Source of the DNA: Verrucomicrobiota bacterium | Lineage (GTDB): Bacteria; Verrucomicrobiota; Verrucomicrobiia; Opitutales; UBA953 | Length of the DNA stretch: 54,017 nt | Direction: 5' to 3' | NCBI GenBank assembly: GCA_014193315.1 | Contig: BJHS01000014.1 | Coordinates: forward strand, 1-54,017 | Shown: positions 17,252 through 27,247 of the stretch, piece by piece | How positions within the stretch are numbered: position 1 is the first letter of the stretch | How the letters are laid out: each line of letters begins with the position of its first letter | Program-made: the position numbers and the translations under genes | Notes under the pieces: generated by a model | What the model was told of the DNA's origin: nothing | Databases searched by the model: none | The model's input: the letters and a program-made list of their open reading frames with translations, nothing else

Positions 17252-18739
17252 TCACGCCAGGATCTCCTTGATCACGTGTCCATGGACGTCCGTGAGGCGA
17301 CGGTTGGCGCCGTTGTGACGGAAGGTGAGTTTCTCGTGATCGAGGCCGAGGAGGTGCAGGACGGTGGCGTGGATGTCGTAGCCCATCGTGAAGCGCTTGC
17401 GGTCGGCAGGCTTGAAGCCCCATTCGTCGCTCTGGCCATGGGAGACCCCGCCCTTGATGCCACCGCCGGCCAGCCAGTTGGTGAACACGAAAGGATTATG
17501 GTCGCGTCCCTTGCCGCCCTGGGCGCAGGGCATGCGGCCGAACTCGGTGGTCCAGAGGATGAGGGTGTCCTCGAACATGCCGCGATCCTTGAGGTCCTGG
17601 ATGAGTGCCGCGGTGCCTTTGGCCATGCCGAGCGAGAGCGGGGCGTGGTCGCGGGCGATGTCCTCGTGCGAGTCCCAGTTGCGACGCGGGAACCCGTTGT
17701 CGTTGCCGGACCAGATCTGCACGAAGCGGACGCCGCGCTCGAGGAGACGTAGGGCGGTCAGGCACTTGCGGCCGAAGGCGTCCTGCTCCTCGGCGACATT
17801 GATCTCCTTCGGCCAGACCTTCGTGGAGTTATCGATGCCATAGCGGGCCTGCGTCTTTTCCGATTCCTGCGAGAGATCGAGGGCGTCCGGCGCGGCGAGC
17901 TGCATCTTGGCGGCGAGCTCGTAGCTGCGGATGCGGGCTTCGAGGCGCGGGTCGGCTGGATGCGTATCGGCATGGGCCCGGTTGAGCTTGCCGAGGAGCT
18001 CAAGTCCGGCGGTCTCGCCGGAGGGCGTGATGTAGTCGGCGGGAGGCGGGGAGAGGTCCGCGATGGGCTTCGCGGCGTTGACGCGCACCTGCGTGGCCTG
18101 GTTCTGACCTGGGAGGAAGGCGGAGTCCCAGTTCTTCTGGCCGTTGGACGGTAGCCCGCGGATGTCGGGTAGCACGACGAACGTTGGGAGGTTGTCGTTG
18201 AGCGAGCCGAGGCCGTAGCTCACCCATGCGCCGACGCTCGGGTAGCCTGGGATCAGGAAGCCAGTGGACTGCAGCAAGGTGGCCTGGCTGTGCACACCGG
18301 AGCGGCCGACGACATTATGCACGAAGGCGATGTCATCCACGACGTCACCGATGGGCGCGACGATGTCGCTGAGCATCTTTCCCGACTTGCCGTAGGGTTT
18401 GAATTTCCATGGCGACGCGAAGGTCGAGCCCGGGCTGCTCTGGAAGAGTTCGACGGCTTCACCCGGATCCCACTTCTCGCCGTGCTTCTTCTCGAGCAGC
18501 GGCTTGTAGTCCCACATGTCGACGTGGCTGGCGGCGCCGGCCATGAAGAGCTGGACGACGCGCTTGGCCTTGGCGGGGGCGTGGAGGGCGCCGCTGGTGG
18601 GCGTGGCGGCGAGGAGGGATTCCTGTCCGAGCAGGCTGGCGAGGGCGATGCCGCCGAGGCCGCCGCCGGAGCAGAACAGGAAGTCGCGTCGGTTCATCGC
18701 GGTGACACCGGACTGACGATGGTAGGGAGAGTTGTTCAT
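17252..18739 (-). CDS. DUF1501 protein 2, Tat-exported
   Basis: A 495-residue DUF1501 protein. A Tat signal starts at NRRDFLFCSGGGLGG (about residue 16). Family landmarks are VVQLFMAGAASHVDMWDYKP, NWDSHEDIARDH, EFGRMPCAQGGKGRDHN and WLAGGGIKGG. It begins 2 bp after the PSD1-2 stop and is the last gene of a four-gene run, ending at island C. As in the other copies, the role is unknown, but export in folded form suggests a bound cofactor or metal. Confidence 0.9.
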   Translation of the reverse strand: MNNSPYHRQSGVTAMNRRDFLFCSGGGLGGIALASLLGQESLLAATPTSGALHAPAKAKRVVQLFMAGAASHVDMWDYKPLLEKKHGEKWDPGEAVELFQSSPGSTFASPWKFKPYGKSGKMLSDIVAPIGDVVDDIAFVHNVVGRSGVHSQATLLQSTGFLIPGYPSVGAWVSYGLGSLNDNLPTFVVLPDIRGLPSNGQKNWDSAFLPGQNQATQVRVNAAKPIADLSPPPADYITPSGETAGLELLGKLNRAHADTHPADPRLEARIRSYELAAKMQLAAPDALDLSQESEKTQARYGIDNSTKVWPKEINVAEEQDAFGRKCLTALRLLERGVRFVQIWSGNDNGFPRRNWDSHEDIARDHAPLSLGMAKGTAALIQDLKDRGMFEDTLILWTTEFGRMPCAQGGKGRDHNPFVFTNWLAGGGIKGGVSHGQSDEWGFKPADRKRFTMGYDIHATVLHLLGLDHEKLTFRHNGANRRLTDVHGHVIKEILA

Positions 18740-18741
18740 GG

Positions 18742-21705
18742 TCAGTCGATGAAGTTGAATTCGTTGAGGTTGTAGATGAGCCGGCAGAGGTTCGTCAGGC
18801 CGTGCTCACGGACATAGGCCGACATGGCCGCGGCTTCCTGCGACGAAGGCGGCCGGCCCAGCGCCAGGCGAAAGGCCAGGTCGACCTGGGCGGACGGGGA
18901 GGAGGCCTCCTTGGCTACGCGGGCCGCGAAGTGCCTCGCCATCGCGACCGTCAGGCGGTTGTTGCGCATGGCCAAGGCCTGCAGGGCGTTGACGGTCTCG
19001 TTGCGGCTGGCGACCGACATCGAGGGGTCGGCGCAATCCAGCACGGTGAGGAAAGGTTGCGGCTGGGAGCGGACGATGAAGCGATAGACCGAGCGGCGAT
19101 GGGACTTGGGGTCCTCGACGTCATGCTGGTCGTATTCGTAGTGCGGCGAGTGCTGCGGCTTATCGATGACGAAGTCCTGGAAGCCCGGGCCGCCCATCGT
19201 GAGGTCGAGCTTGCCGGCGACCGCGAGGACGGAGTCATTGACCGCTTCGGCCTCGAGCTTGCGCCGGTTCATGCGCCAGAGGAAGGCGTTGCCCGTGTCG
19301 ATCTTCTCGTTGGCCGGATTACCGAGCGAAGACCGGCGGTAGGTCGCGCTCGTGACGATGAGGCGATGGAGTTTCTTCAACGACTGCCCGCCGTCGCGGA
19401 AGTCGACCGCCAGCCAGTCGAGGAGCTCGGGGTGCGTGGGCTGGCTGCCCATGCGTCCGAAGTCGTTCGGCGTGTCGCTCAGGCCCCGGCCGAAATGGTA
19501 ATGCCAGACCCGGTTCACGATGACGCGCCAGGTGAGCGGATTGCGGTCATCGGTGATCCATCTGGCCAAGGCCACTCGACGGGAGCCTTCGGGGGCGTCC
19601 CCGGGCAGCTCAAACTGAGAGGCCAGCTCCTTGGCGAAGGGCAGGGTGCCCGGACCGACCTCCTTGTCGGGCTGGCTCAGGTCGCCGCGCTTGAGCACGA
19701 AGATGGGACGCGGCTTGCCGCCGTTGGCGCCCGTGCCCGCGAAGGAGCCCGTGCCTTTGTGGATCGTGCCCACGTAGGCGACCTGCGGAGCCGGGAGGGC
19801 GGCGAGTTCCTTGGCGACCCTGGCGCGGGCGGCGGTGAGTTCGGCGAGGCGGTCGCTGTCGGCCGGGGCGACCTTGTTCGAACCCTTGCGGATCTCGGCG
19901 CGTTCGCGTTCGAGGAGGGCGAGGCGGGCGTCATCGCGTTCGGATTTCGGACCATAGGAGTAGCCGTCGGTCAGGTTAAGGCGTCCCCAGCGCGGTGCGG
20001 CTTCGATGCTGTCGAGGGAGATCACGTTGGCTCCCAGGGCGACGTTCCGGCCCTTGGGGTCGATCGCTTGGAGCTCAGCCAGCGCGAAGATGTAGTCGTT
20101 CTTGCGAAGCGCCAGCTTCGTGGCCGTCACGCGCAGGTAGCGCCCTTTCAGTTTGGCCAGCGCGAAACGTTGCGGCTTCACGCCGGGATTCGGGACATCG
20201 GCGGCGGTGAAGTCGGCGACCGTGGTGACGCCTAGGGCGAATTTGGCGTCATCGGAAAGCTCGACCTTGTAACGGGCCGGGAAGCCGAAGCCGGCGCCGA
20301 TGTTGTTATAGGTATCGTGGCAGCCGGTCAGCACGATTTCGGTGAGTTCGCGGGCGACCCCGAGGTCGACCTGGACCCACTTCGTGGCGGACTGTTCCTT
20401 CGAGATCGCGCTGTGGTATCCGTATTCGGGACGTTCGACGGCGGCGGTGCCCTGCTTCAGTTCATCGATGATCTTGCCGATGAGCGTGACGCGGCGGGAG
20501 TCGACCGTCGCGAGCTTGTCGTTCAAGGCCTTGATCTCGCCGTCGAGTCGGGTGCGTTCGGCGACCAGCGGGTCGCGCCGCTTGGCGGCCTCCGGGTCGA
20601 CGTCGAAAGTCTTGTCGGCCCGGTCGAGGGCGGCGAAGACGGCCTGGAGGCGGTAGTAGTCCTCCTGCTTGATCGGGTCGAACTTATGATTATGACAGCG
20701 GGCGCACTGGGCGGTCGTGGCGAGGAAGGCGCCGGTCGTATTCGAGACCATGTCGTCTCGGTCGAGGGCACGGGCGATCTTGCCGTCGAGTTTGGTCTCC
20801 GGGAGTTCGGCGTGCCCGATATAGTCCCAGGGGCCGGCCGAGATGAAGCCCTGGGCGACATGGCCGTCCAGGGTGTGCGGGTAGAGCGTGTCCCCGGCGA
20901 GCTGTTCTTCGACGAAGCGGGCGTAAGGCTTGTCGTCATTGAAGGAGCGAATGACGTAATCGCGGTAGGGCCAGGCGTTGGGGCGGAGCTTGTCCTTATC
21001 GTAGCCGTGGGTGTCGCCGTAGTGGACCACGTCGAGCCAGTGGCGCCCCCAGCGCTCGCCGTAGCGGGGCGAGGCCAGCAAGCGGTCGGCGGCCCGGCCG
21101 ATGGCGGCGGGTAGATCTTGGGCCGCGTCCTTCTCGAAGGCAGCGAGTTCATCGGCCGTGGGCGGGAGGCCGATCAGGTCGAAGGTGAGTCGGCGGAGAA
21201 TCGTACGTGCGTCCGCGACGCCCGAGGGCTGCAGTCCCTTTTCCTGAAGCTTGGCCTGGATGAAGCGGTCGATGGGATGGGTGGCGGCGCCGGAGGGCAG
21301 GGCGGGCTTGGTAAGGGGCTTCAGCGACCACCAGTCGAGCGGGTCGGTCTTCTTCAGGGAGGCGGATTCCGGCCAGACCGCGCCTTCGGCGATCCAGCGC
21401 TTCAAGGTGTCGACTTGGGCGGCAGTGAGGCGGTCGCCTTTGGGCGGCATGCGCGTGTCGTGATCCGCCGTCGTCACGAATTTGATGAGAGGGCTTTCGG
21501 CGGCTTTTCCCGGGAGAATGTTCGGGGCGTGGCTTTCGCCGCCGTGCAAAGCGACCTCACGGTCATCGAGGCGGAATTCGCTCTTTTGCTTTTTCGGCCC
21601 GTGGCACTCCATGCAGTGCTTCTCGAAGATCGGTTTCACCTCCGACTCGAATGACACGGCGGCCTGCGCCAACGCCGTTCCGAGGATGAAGAGGAGCGAC
21701 CGCAC
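18742..21705 (-). CDS. PSCyt1-DUF1549-discoidin-DUF1553 protein (PSD1-2)
   Basis: A 987-residue exported protein with a GTG start 6 bp after DUF1501-3. Heme motif CMECH is at 31-35 in PSCyt1; DUF1549 follows, with CARCH at 334-338 and NHKFDPI. A discoidin (F5/8 type C)-like domain is inserted at about 425-590, seen in TKWVQVDLGVARELTEIVL, GRYLRVTATKL and FALAELQAI. DUF1553 then runs to the end (LIYNLNEFNFID). F5/8C domains usually bind sugars, so the insert probably directs this copy to a particular glycan. Predicted periplasmic di-heme protein of unknown reaction. Confidence 0.9.
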   Translation of the reverse strand: MRSLLFILGTALAQAAVSFESEVKPIFEKHCMECHGPKKQKSEFRLDDREVALHGGESHAPNILPGKAAESPLIKFVTTADHDTRMPPKGDRLTAAQVDTLKRWIAEGAVWPESASLKKTDPLDWWSLKPLTKPALPSGAATHPIDRFIQAKLQEKGLQPSGVADARTILRRLTFDLIGLPPTADELAAFEKDAAQDLPAAIGRAADRLLASPRYGERWGRHWLDVVHYGDTHGYDKDKLRPNAWPYRDYVIRSFNDDKPYARFVEEQLAGDTLYPHTLDGHVAQGFISAGPWDYIGHAELPETKLDGKIARALDRDDMVSNTTGAFLATTAQCARCHNHKFDPIKQEDYYRLQAVFAALDRADKTFDVDPEAAKRRDPLVAERTRLDGEIKALNDKLATVDSRRVTLIGKIIDELKQGTAAVERPEYGYHSAISKEQSATKWVQVDLGVARELTEIVLTGCHDTYNNIGAGFGFPARYKVELSDDAKFALGVTTVADFTAADVPNPGVKPQRFALAKLKGRYLRVTATKLALRKNDYIFALAELQAIDPKGRNVALGANVISLDSIEAAPRWGRLNLTDGYSYGPKSERDDARLALLERERAEIRKGSNKVAPADSDRLAELTAARARVAKELAALPAPQVAYVGTIHKGTGSFAGTGANGGKPRPIFVLKRGDLSQPDKEVGPGTLPFAKELASQFELPGDAPEGSRRVALARWITDDRNPLTWRVIVNRVWHYHFGRGLSDTPNDFGRMGSQPTHPELLDWLAVDFRDGGQSLKKLHRLIVTSATYRRSSLGNPANEKIDTGNAFLWRMNRRKLEAEAVNDSVLAVAGKLDLTMGGPGFQDFVIDKPQHSPHYEYDQHDVEDPKSHRRSVYRFIVRSQPQPFLTVLDCADPSMSVASRNETVNALQALAMRNNRLTVAMARHFAARVAKEASSPSAQVDLAFRLALGRPPSSQEAAAMSAYVREHGLTNLCRLIYNLNEFNFID

Positions 21706-21711
21706 GACGGC

Positions 21712-23118
21712 TCAGGCGAGGATTTCCCTCACGACCTCTCCGTAGACATCGGTGAGGCGGAAGTCGCGGCCGCCGAAGCGATAGGTGAGCTTCGCGTGGT
21801 CGATGCCGAGCTGGTGGAGGATGGTGGCCCAGAAATCGTAGACGGTGAGCGGCTTATCGACGGCGTAGTAGCCGAGTTCATCGGTGGCGCCGAAGACGGT
21901 GCCGGGCTTGAAGCCCCCGCCGGCCACCCAGAGGCTGAAGCCGTAGGGGTTGTGGTCGCGTCCGTCGCTGCCCTGGGAGAAGGGCGTGCGTCCGAATTCG
22001 CCGGAGAAAATGACGATGGTATGCTCGAGGAGTCCGCGTTGCTTGAGGTCCTTGAGGAGCGCGGCGATGGGCTGGTCGACCTGATGGGCCATCATGCCGT
22101 GGCCTTTGACGATCGCGCCGTGGTGATCCCACGGATTGGCCGCGTTGCCGCCGCCGAGATTGCCGGAGAGACAGCTAAGCTCGACGAAGCGGACACCTTT
22201 CTCGACGAGCCGGCGGGCGAGCAGGGCCTGACGGGCATAACCGGCGGTGAGCTTGTCCGGGGAGTCGAGGCCATACATCGCCTTGGTGGCTTCGGATTCG
22301 CCGCTGAGGTCGCAGATCTCAGGCACCGCGGCCTGCATGCGGTAGGCGGTCTCGTAATTGCGGATGGCCGCTTCGACCTGCGGTTCACGGGTGGCCTCGG
22401 CGAAGGCTTGGTCGACCTGGTTGATGAAGCCGAGACGTCGACGCTGGGCCGCGTCGGCTTCGCCGGGCTTGATGTTGGCCAAGGGCAGGGGGCCGTCGGC
22501 CTTGATGACCGAGGCTTGGTGCTGGCCGGGCAGGTAACCGTTGTTGAAGAGGCCTACGCCGCCGTGCGGGATGCCGGCGTTGCCGCTTTGGAGGACCACG
22601 AAGCCGGGGAGGTTCTGGTTCTCGCTGCCGAGGCCGTAGTTGAGCCAGGCGCCAGCGCTGGGGTGGCCCATGAACGGAAAGCCCGTGTGGAAGAAGTAGT
22701 TTCCTTGAGCGTGTTCGCTGACCTTGCTCGTCATCGAACGGATGACGGTGAGGTCGTCTGCGCACGCGGCGATCTGCGGGAAGAGGTTCGTCATTTCGAT
22801 GCCCGACTGGCCGTAGCGCTTGGCCTCCCACGGGCTGCCCATGATGTTGCCGTTGTTGTTGAAGACCGTGCGCTGGACCGGCACCGTCATCGGCTTGCCG
22901 TTGAGCTTGGCGAGGGCGGCCTTGGGGTCGAACGAGTCGACGTGCGAGACCCCGCCGGACATGTAGCAGAAGATGACGTTCTTGGCCTTGGCTTTGAGCG
23001 GGCGCTTGCCGGCGGATTCGGCGCCGAAGGCGGGAGAGGAGAGCAGGCCGGACAGGGCGATGCTGCCGAAGCCTAGGGAGCAGCGGCGGAGCAGTTCGCG
23101 ACGGGTGAGCGGGTGCAT
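21712..23118 (-). CDS. DUF1501 protein 3, Tat-exported
   Basis: A 468-residue DUF1501 protein with a Tat signal [20 protein letters not shown] near the N-terminus. Landmarks are [50 protein letters not shown] and [11 protein letters not shown]. Its ATG is one base after the PSD1-3 stop and PSD1-2 starts 6 bp after its own stop, so the four genes between islands D and C read as one transcript. Confidence 0.9.
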   Translation of the reverse strand: MHPLTRRELLRRCSLGFGSIALSGLLSSPAFGAESAGKRPLKAKAKNVIFCYMSGGVSHVDSFDPKAALAKLNGKPMTVPVQRTVFNNNGNIMGSPWEAKRYGQSGIEMTNLFPQIAACADDLTVIRSMTSKVSEHAQGNYFFHTGFPFMGHPSAGAWLNYGLGSENQNLPGFVVLQSGNAGIPHGGVGLFNNGYLPGQHQASVIKADGPLPLANIKPGEADAAQRRRLGFINQVDQAFAEATREPQVEAAIRNYETAYRMQAAVPEICDLSGESEATKAMYGLDSPDKLTAGYARQALLARRLVEKGVRFVELSCLSGNLGGGNAANPWDHHGAIVKGHGMMAHQVDQPIAALLKDLKQRGLLEHTIVIFSGEFGRTPFSQGSDGRDHNPYGFSLWVAGGGFKPGTVFGATDELGYYAVDKPLTVYDFWATILHQLGIDHAKLTYRFGGRDFRLTDVYGEVVREILA

Positions 23119-23119
23119 G

Positions 23120-26100
23120 TTATTTGAGATAAAGGAACTCCTTGAGGTTGAGGACGGATTGGGCGAAGTCCTGCCAGACCAGGGCCGGCTTATCGGCGTG
23201 GGTGACCTTGAGGTCCGCCAGGTAGCGCGCCGCGGCCGCCTGTTCGGTCGGGCTGGCCTTGCGGGCGAGGGCTTGGAGGAAAAGCGTGTCGACCTTGGCG
23301 GCGTCGGGCTGATTACGATCGAGGGTCGCCGCCCACTGCTTGGCGGCGTCGATGACGAAAAGGTTGTTCAGCAACGTGAGCGATTGGGCGGGCACGTTCG
23401 TGGCGTCGCGGCGCCCGACCGTCGTGAACGGCTTCGGTCCGTCGAACGTGGTGATGAGCGGGTTCAGCGAGTTGCGCCGGATGGTCAGGTAGACGCTGCG
23501 GCGGACCTGCTGGCCCGGGGCGGCCAGGGCGTTGTCGCCCGGACCGTACATCCGATGGTCCATTTTCCCGGCGAGGGTGAGGAGCGAGTCGCGGAGCGCC
23601 TCGCCCTCGAGGCGCCGGACGCAGGCGTGGGCTAGCAGGTCGTTCGCCGGATCCTTGGCCAGGGCCGACGCCGTGGGCAGGCTGGCCCGGCGGAAGGCCG
23701 CGGTCAGCAGGAGCTCGCGGAGCAGCGTCTTCACCGACCCTTGCTGTTCGACGAAGCGGCGGGCCAGGTGGTCCAGCAGCTCCGGATGCGTCGGCTGGTC
23801 CCCGAGTCGGCCGAAGTTGTCGACCGTGCCGACGAGCCCGCGGCCGAAGACGTGATGCCAGAGGCGGTTGACCATCACGCGCGCGGTGAGCGGATTGTCG
23901 GGCGCGGCGATCTTGTCGGCGAGTTCCAGGCGGCCGCTGCCGTTCGTCGCGAAGGCTTTGGTGTCGAAGACCTCGAGATAACGACGCGGGACGATGGCCG
24001 CCGGATTCTTGTATTCCCCGCGCACGAAGAGCGGCATGTCGATGCCTTCGGCTTCGAGGAAACCTGGCGCGCGACGCGGGGAAGGGAGCTCAGCCTCGAG
24101 CCGGCGGAATTCGGCGGTCAGGGTGGCGAGCTTGGGTGACGCGGCCGTGGAGGCGTCGAGCATCCCATGTCGCACTCCGGCATCGAGCAGCGCGGCTTGG
24201 GCTTCGTTGGCTTCATCCCGTCCCCAGGCGGCGGCGGCGGCGGAGAGGGCGCTGACGACCTCCTCCACGGTGGGAAGTTTCGGTACCGCCGTGACGATCG
24301 CTTCGCCGGAAGGCCCGGCGGCTCGGCTGGCATGGAAGACCACCTGGCGGATACTATAGAAGCCGTCGGGGCCTTCGGCTTTCCGGTCCGGATTCGGTGA
24401 GTCGTCGGGCAGGGTGAGTTCGAGGTAAGCGTAGGAGCCCTTGCGGTACGCAGTGTCGAGGGTGATCCAGACCGGTTTGGCCGAATCGATGGAAGCTTTC
24501 GGGAAGCGGGAACCACCGGGGGAAAGCGGGTAGTTGTCGGGGATGAGCCGCAGCGTCGCCCCCTTGCCCATGGCCTGAACGCTGATGAAGTCCGTGGTGA
24601 CCTTGAAGCGGGGTGACGTCAGGACGGCGCTGTGCTTGGTCGAGAGCGTGTGGGAGTGCAGGCCTGAGGGAAGGATGCGGCCAAGGACGGCTTCGCCTTT
24701 CGTCTCGACCCGGAAATCTCCAGGCGCGAAGCGACCGTCGAGGCCGTTGCCATGCCGAGGCCAGGAGGCGGAGGTGCGGTCGCTCAGGGTCCAGTCGGGC
24801 TTTTCGCTCCGCGGTGCCTTGGGTTCCTTGGGCTGAAGGCCGACCCGCAGGAAGGTCGCGGCATGCAGCGGATGAGTGGGGTCCGCTTCGCCTTTGACCA
24901 GTCCCTCGTCGAGTCTGGCGTCGGTGGCTCCCAGCGCTTCGAGGCGTGCCCGTAATCGTTTCGCCTCGGCGCGCCGCGCGTCGAGCGACTCGTTCTTCGC
25001 GGCGACGGGCGCGAACTCTCCGCGCAGGGTGCCGGCGCGGAAGGAGTCGGCGACCTGCGCGGCGGTGAGGGCGAAGCCGTAGAGGCGGGCTTCCTCCAGT
25101 TCGCCGCGGAGGAACGCGTTGCCCCCGCCGGTGTGGCGGCGGCCGAAGAGGAGGCGGGACTTGCCGGCCGTGAACGCGGTCGGTCCAGCCTTTTCGTTGG
25201 CGGGAGCGTAGCCCTGGCCATAAGGCTGGCCGTTACGGTAGAGTTCGATGCGTCCGTCGGGCTGATAGACGATCGCGAGGTGGATCAGGTCGCTGGGCTT
25301 GGCAGTCTCGGCCGGGCCGTCGACGTTCCGGGTGCGGACGCCGTTGTTGCTGCCCGCCATCCACTTGGCCGGCTGCCTTTCGCCGAAGACGATCGCGTCG
25401 AAGACCGCGCCGCCGACGGACTCGACCGTGACGACGCCGCCGCCGCGCTGCGCGAGGGTGGGCAGGGCGACCCACGCCTCGAGCGTCTTGGCCGCGAGGG
25501 TCTCGGCGATCGGGCCGGTCTCGGCGAAGGCATCCGCGCCGTCGAGAATCAGGCGTCCGTGGCGGACGACGGCGGCGCCGTTGAGTTGCGCGTCGAGCCG
25601 ACCGACGAGGTCGCGGCCGTCCTCTTCGAAGGTCCACCAGTGGCTCGGCGCCGGTCCGGCGCCCTGGTCGGACTTGAGGCGACGCCGGAAATCGTCGGTG
25701 GCGAGGCTGCTTTCGATCTTCGCCAGTTCGTCCTGCAGGCGGACGCGTTCGTGGGAGGTGGCGCGGATGCGTCCGAGGGCGGCAGGCAGGTCCTTGGCCT
25801 GCTGCACCCACTGCGCGGAGAGTTCCGAGCGGATGGCCTTTTTGAGTTCGGTCAGGCGGTCCCGGTGCTGGTCGAGCAGGGCGGGGGAGTCCACGGTCAC
25901 TTGTCCCGGGCGGGCGGACGCGAAGATGCCGTAGAAGGCGGTGAAGTCGGCCTGACTGATGGCGTCGAACTTGTGGTCGTGGCAGCGGGCGCACGACACC
26001 GTGAGACCGAGGAAGGTCTTGCTGACGACGTCGATCTGGTTGTCGACGTTACGGACCTGTTCATCGATCGTGTCGACCGGCTGGAAGCCGTGTTCGATCA

Positions 26101-27043
26101 TGCGGAAGTGGCCGGTGCCGAGGGCGGACTCGTTGAGTTTTTCCGAAGGGTTGATGCGCGGGGACTTCAGCAGGTCGCCGGCGAGCTGTTCGCGGACGAA
26201 CTGGTCGTAGGGGACGTCGGTGTTGAAGGCGCGGATCAGGTAGTCGCGGTAGCGCCAGGCATGCGGTATGGCCGGATCGCCTTCGCTGCCGTGCGTGTCG
26301 GCGTAGCGGACGAGGTCCATCCAGTGGCGAGCGAAATGTTCGCCGTAGCGAGGCGAGGCCAGTAGGCGGTCGACGACCTTGGCGAAAGCCTCAGGCGAGG
26401 TGTCGGCTTCGAAGCTGGCGATATCGGCGGGCGTGGGCGGCAGGCCGGTCAGGACGTAGGTCGCCCGACGGATGAGCGTGGCCTTGTCGGCCTGGGCGGA
26501 GGGAGTGATGCCGGCGGCGGCGATCTTTACGTCGAGGAAGCGGTCAATCGGGCTCACGGATTTACCCGTAGGAACGACAGGCGAGGTGATCGGCTGGAAG
26601 CTCCACCAGTGACGGCGGACCTGAAGGAGGTCGGACCACGCGGGCGTGATCGAGTCCTCGGGGGCTTTGGTGCGCGGGTCGGGGGCGCCGCGGTTCACCC
26701 ATTCGACGAAGTCGGCGATGATCTGCGCATCCAGCTTTGGGCGCTTCTTGGGCATCACCAGCGTCTCATGGGTGTGCTCCATGGCCTGGAGTAGGAGGCT
26801 TTTCTTCGCATCACCAGGCACGATGGCGGGACCTTCTTCGCCGCCCTTGAGCAGGCCGGCGCGATGATCCAGCCGCAGTTCGCCTTTCTGTTTCTTTGCG
26901 TCGTGGCATTCATAGCACTCCGCGACCAGCACCGGGCGGATCTTCGCTTCGAAGAATTCCACGTCCGCCGGCTTGAGGTCGGCGGCCAGGGCGGTGGTCA
27001 GCGAAAGGCTGAGCCAGGAGAGGATGCGGCAGGGCGAGGCCAA
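23120..27043 (-). CDS. PSCyt1-DUF1549-LamG-DUF1553 protein (PSD1-3)
   Basis: The largest copy at 1307 residues. CYECH is at 43-47, CARCH at 351-355 followed by DHKFDAI. After a coiled-coil-like stretch (about 385-450) a LamG/concanavalin-like domain spans about 465-665 ([17 protein letters not shown], then [18 protein letters not shown]), and a further beta-rich insert (about 750-900) precedes the C-terminal DUF1553 region ending [13 protein letters not shown]. The only suitable start in frame is TTG 27043, so the exact N-terminus is uncertain, although the signal-like segment [15 protein letters not shown] follows. First gene of the run downstream of island D. Confidence 0.9.
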   Translation of the reverse strand: MASPCRILSWLSLSLTTALAADLKPADVEFFEAKIRPVLVAECYECHDAKKQKGELRLDHRAGLLKGGEEGPAIVPGDAKKSLLLQAMEHTHETLVMPKKRPKLDAQIIADFVEWVNRGAPDPRTKAPEDSITPAWSDLLQVRRHWWSFQPITSPVVPTGKSVSPIDRFLDVKIAAAGITPSAQADKATLIRRATYVLTGLPPTPADIASFEADTSPEAFAKVVDRLLASPRYGEHFARHWMDLVRYADTHGSEGDPAIPHAWRYRDYLIRAFNTDVPYDQFVREQLAGDLLKSPRINPSEKLNESALGTGHFRMIEHGFQPVDTIDEQVRNVDNQIDVVSKTFLGLTVSCARCHDHKFDAISQADFTAFYGIFASARPGQVTVDSPALLDQHRDRLTELKKAIRSELSAQWVQQAKDLPAALGRIRATSHERVRLQDELAKIESSLATDDFRRRLKSDQGAGPAPSHWWTFEEDGRDLVGRLDAQLNGAAVVRHGRLILDGADAFAETGPIAETLAAKTLEAWVALPTLAQRGGGVVTVESVGGAVFDAIVFGERQPAKWMAGSNNGVRTRNVDGPAETAKPSDLIHLAIVYQPDGRIELYRNGQPYGQGYAPANEKAGPTAFTAGKSRLLFGRRHTGGGNAFLRGELEEARLYGFALTAAQVADSFRAGTLRGEFAPVAAKNESLDARRAEAKRLRARLEALGATDARLDEGLVKGEADPTHPLHAATFLRVGLQPKEPKAPRSEKPDWTLSDRTSASWPRHGNGLDGRFAPGDFRVETKGEAVLGRILPSGLHSHTLSTKHSAVLTSPRFKVTTDFISVQAMGKGATLRLIPDNYPLSPGGSRFPKASIDSAKPVWITLDTAYRKGSYAYLELTLPDDSPNPDRKAEGPDGFYSIRQVVFHASRAAGPSGEAIVTAVPKLPTVEEVVSALSAAAAAWGRDEANEAQAALLDAGVRHGMLDASTAASPKLATLTAEFRRLEAELPSPRRAPGFLEAEGIDMPLFVRGEYKNPAAIVPRRYLEVFDTKAFATNGSGRLELADKIAAPDNPLTARVMVNRLWHHVFGRGLVGTVDNFGRLGDQPTHPELLDHLARRFVEQQGSVKTLLRELLLTAAFRRASLPTASALAKDPANDLLAHACVRRLEGEALRDSLLTLAGKMDHRMYGPGDNALAAPGQQVRRSVYLTIRRNSLNPLITTFDGPKPFTTVGRRDATNVPAQSLTLLNNLFVIDAAKQWAATLDRNQPDAAKVDTLFLQALARKASPTEQAAAARYLADLKVTHADKPALVWQDFAQSVLNLKEFLYLK

Positions 27044-27247
27044 AGGGGCGGGGTGCCTTGGTTATCGCCTCCGGAGGAAGGCATGCAAAGGCCTAAATAG
27101 GACAGCGGCACGGTCCCGAGGTTGCGGGGTCATTTTCGGGTGGCGGACTGACGGTCGGAGAGCCCTCCCATGTCTCAGGCCCGACGCAAACTACACGGTT
27201 TCCGGTCTCCTTTAGTGCGTTTTACCCAACCGCCACCCGCTAACCCC
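27044..27247. repeat. Long imperfect palindrome island D
   Basis: A perfect 10-bp inverted repeat CGGGTGGCGG pairs 27137-27146 with 27230-27239, flanked by looser matches (GCGGGGT against ACCCCTC-type sequence). It is the least regular of the four islands but has the same layout: G-rich left arm, A/C-rich right arm next to the 3' end of the upstream minus-strand gene. No supported gene lies within. Confidence 0.65.
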
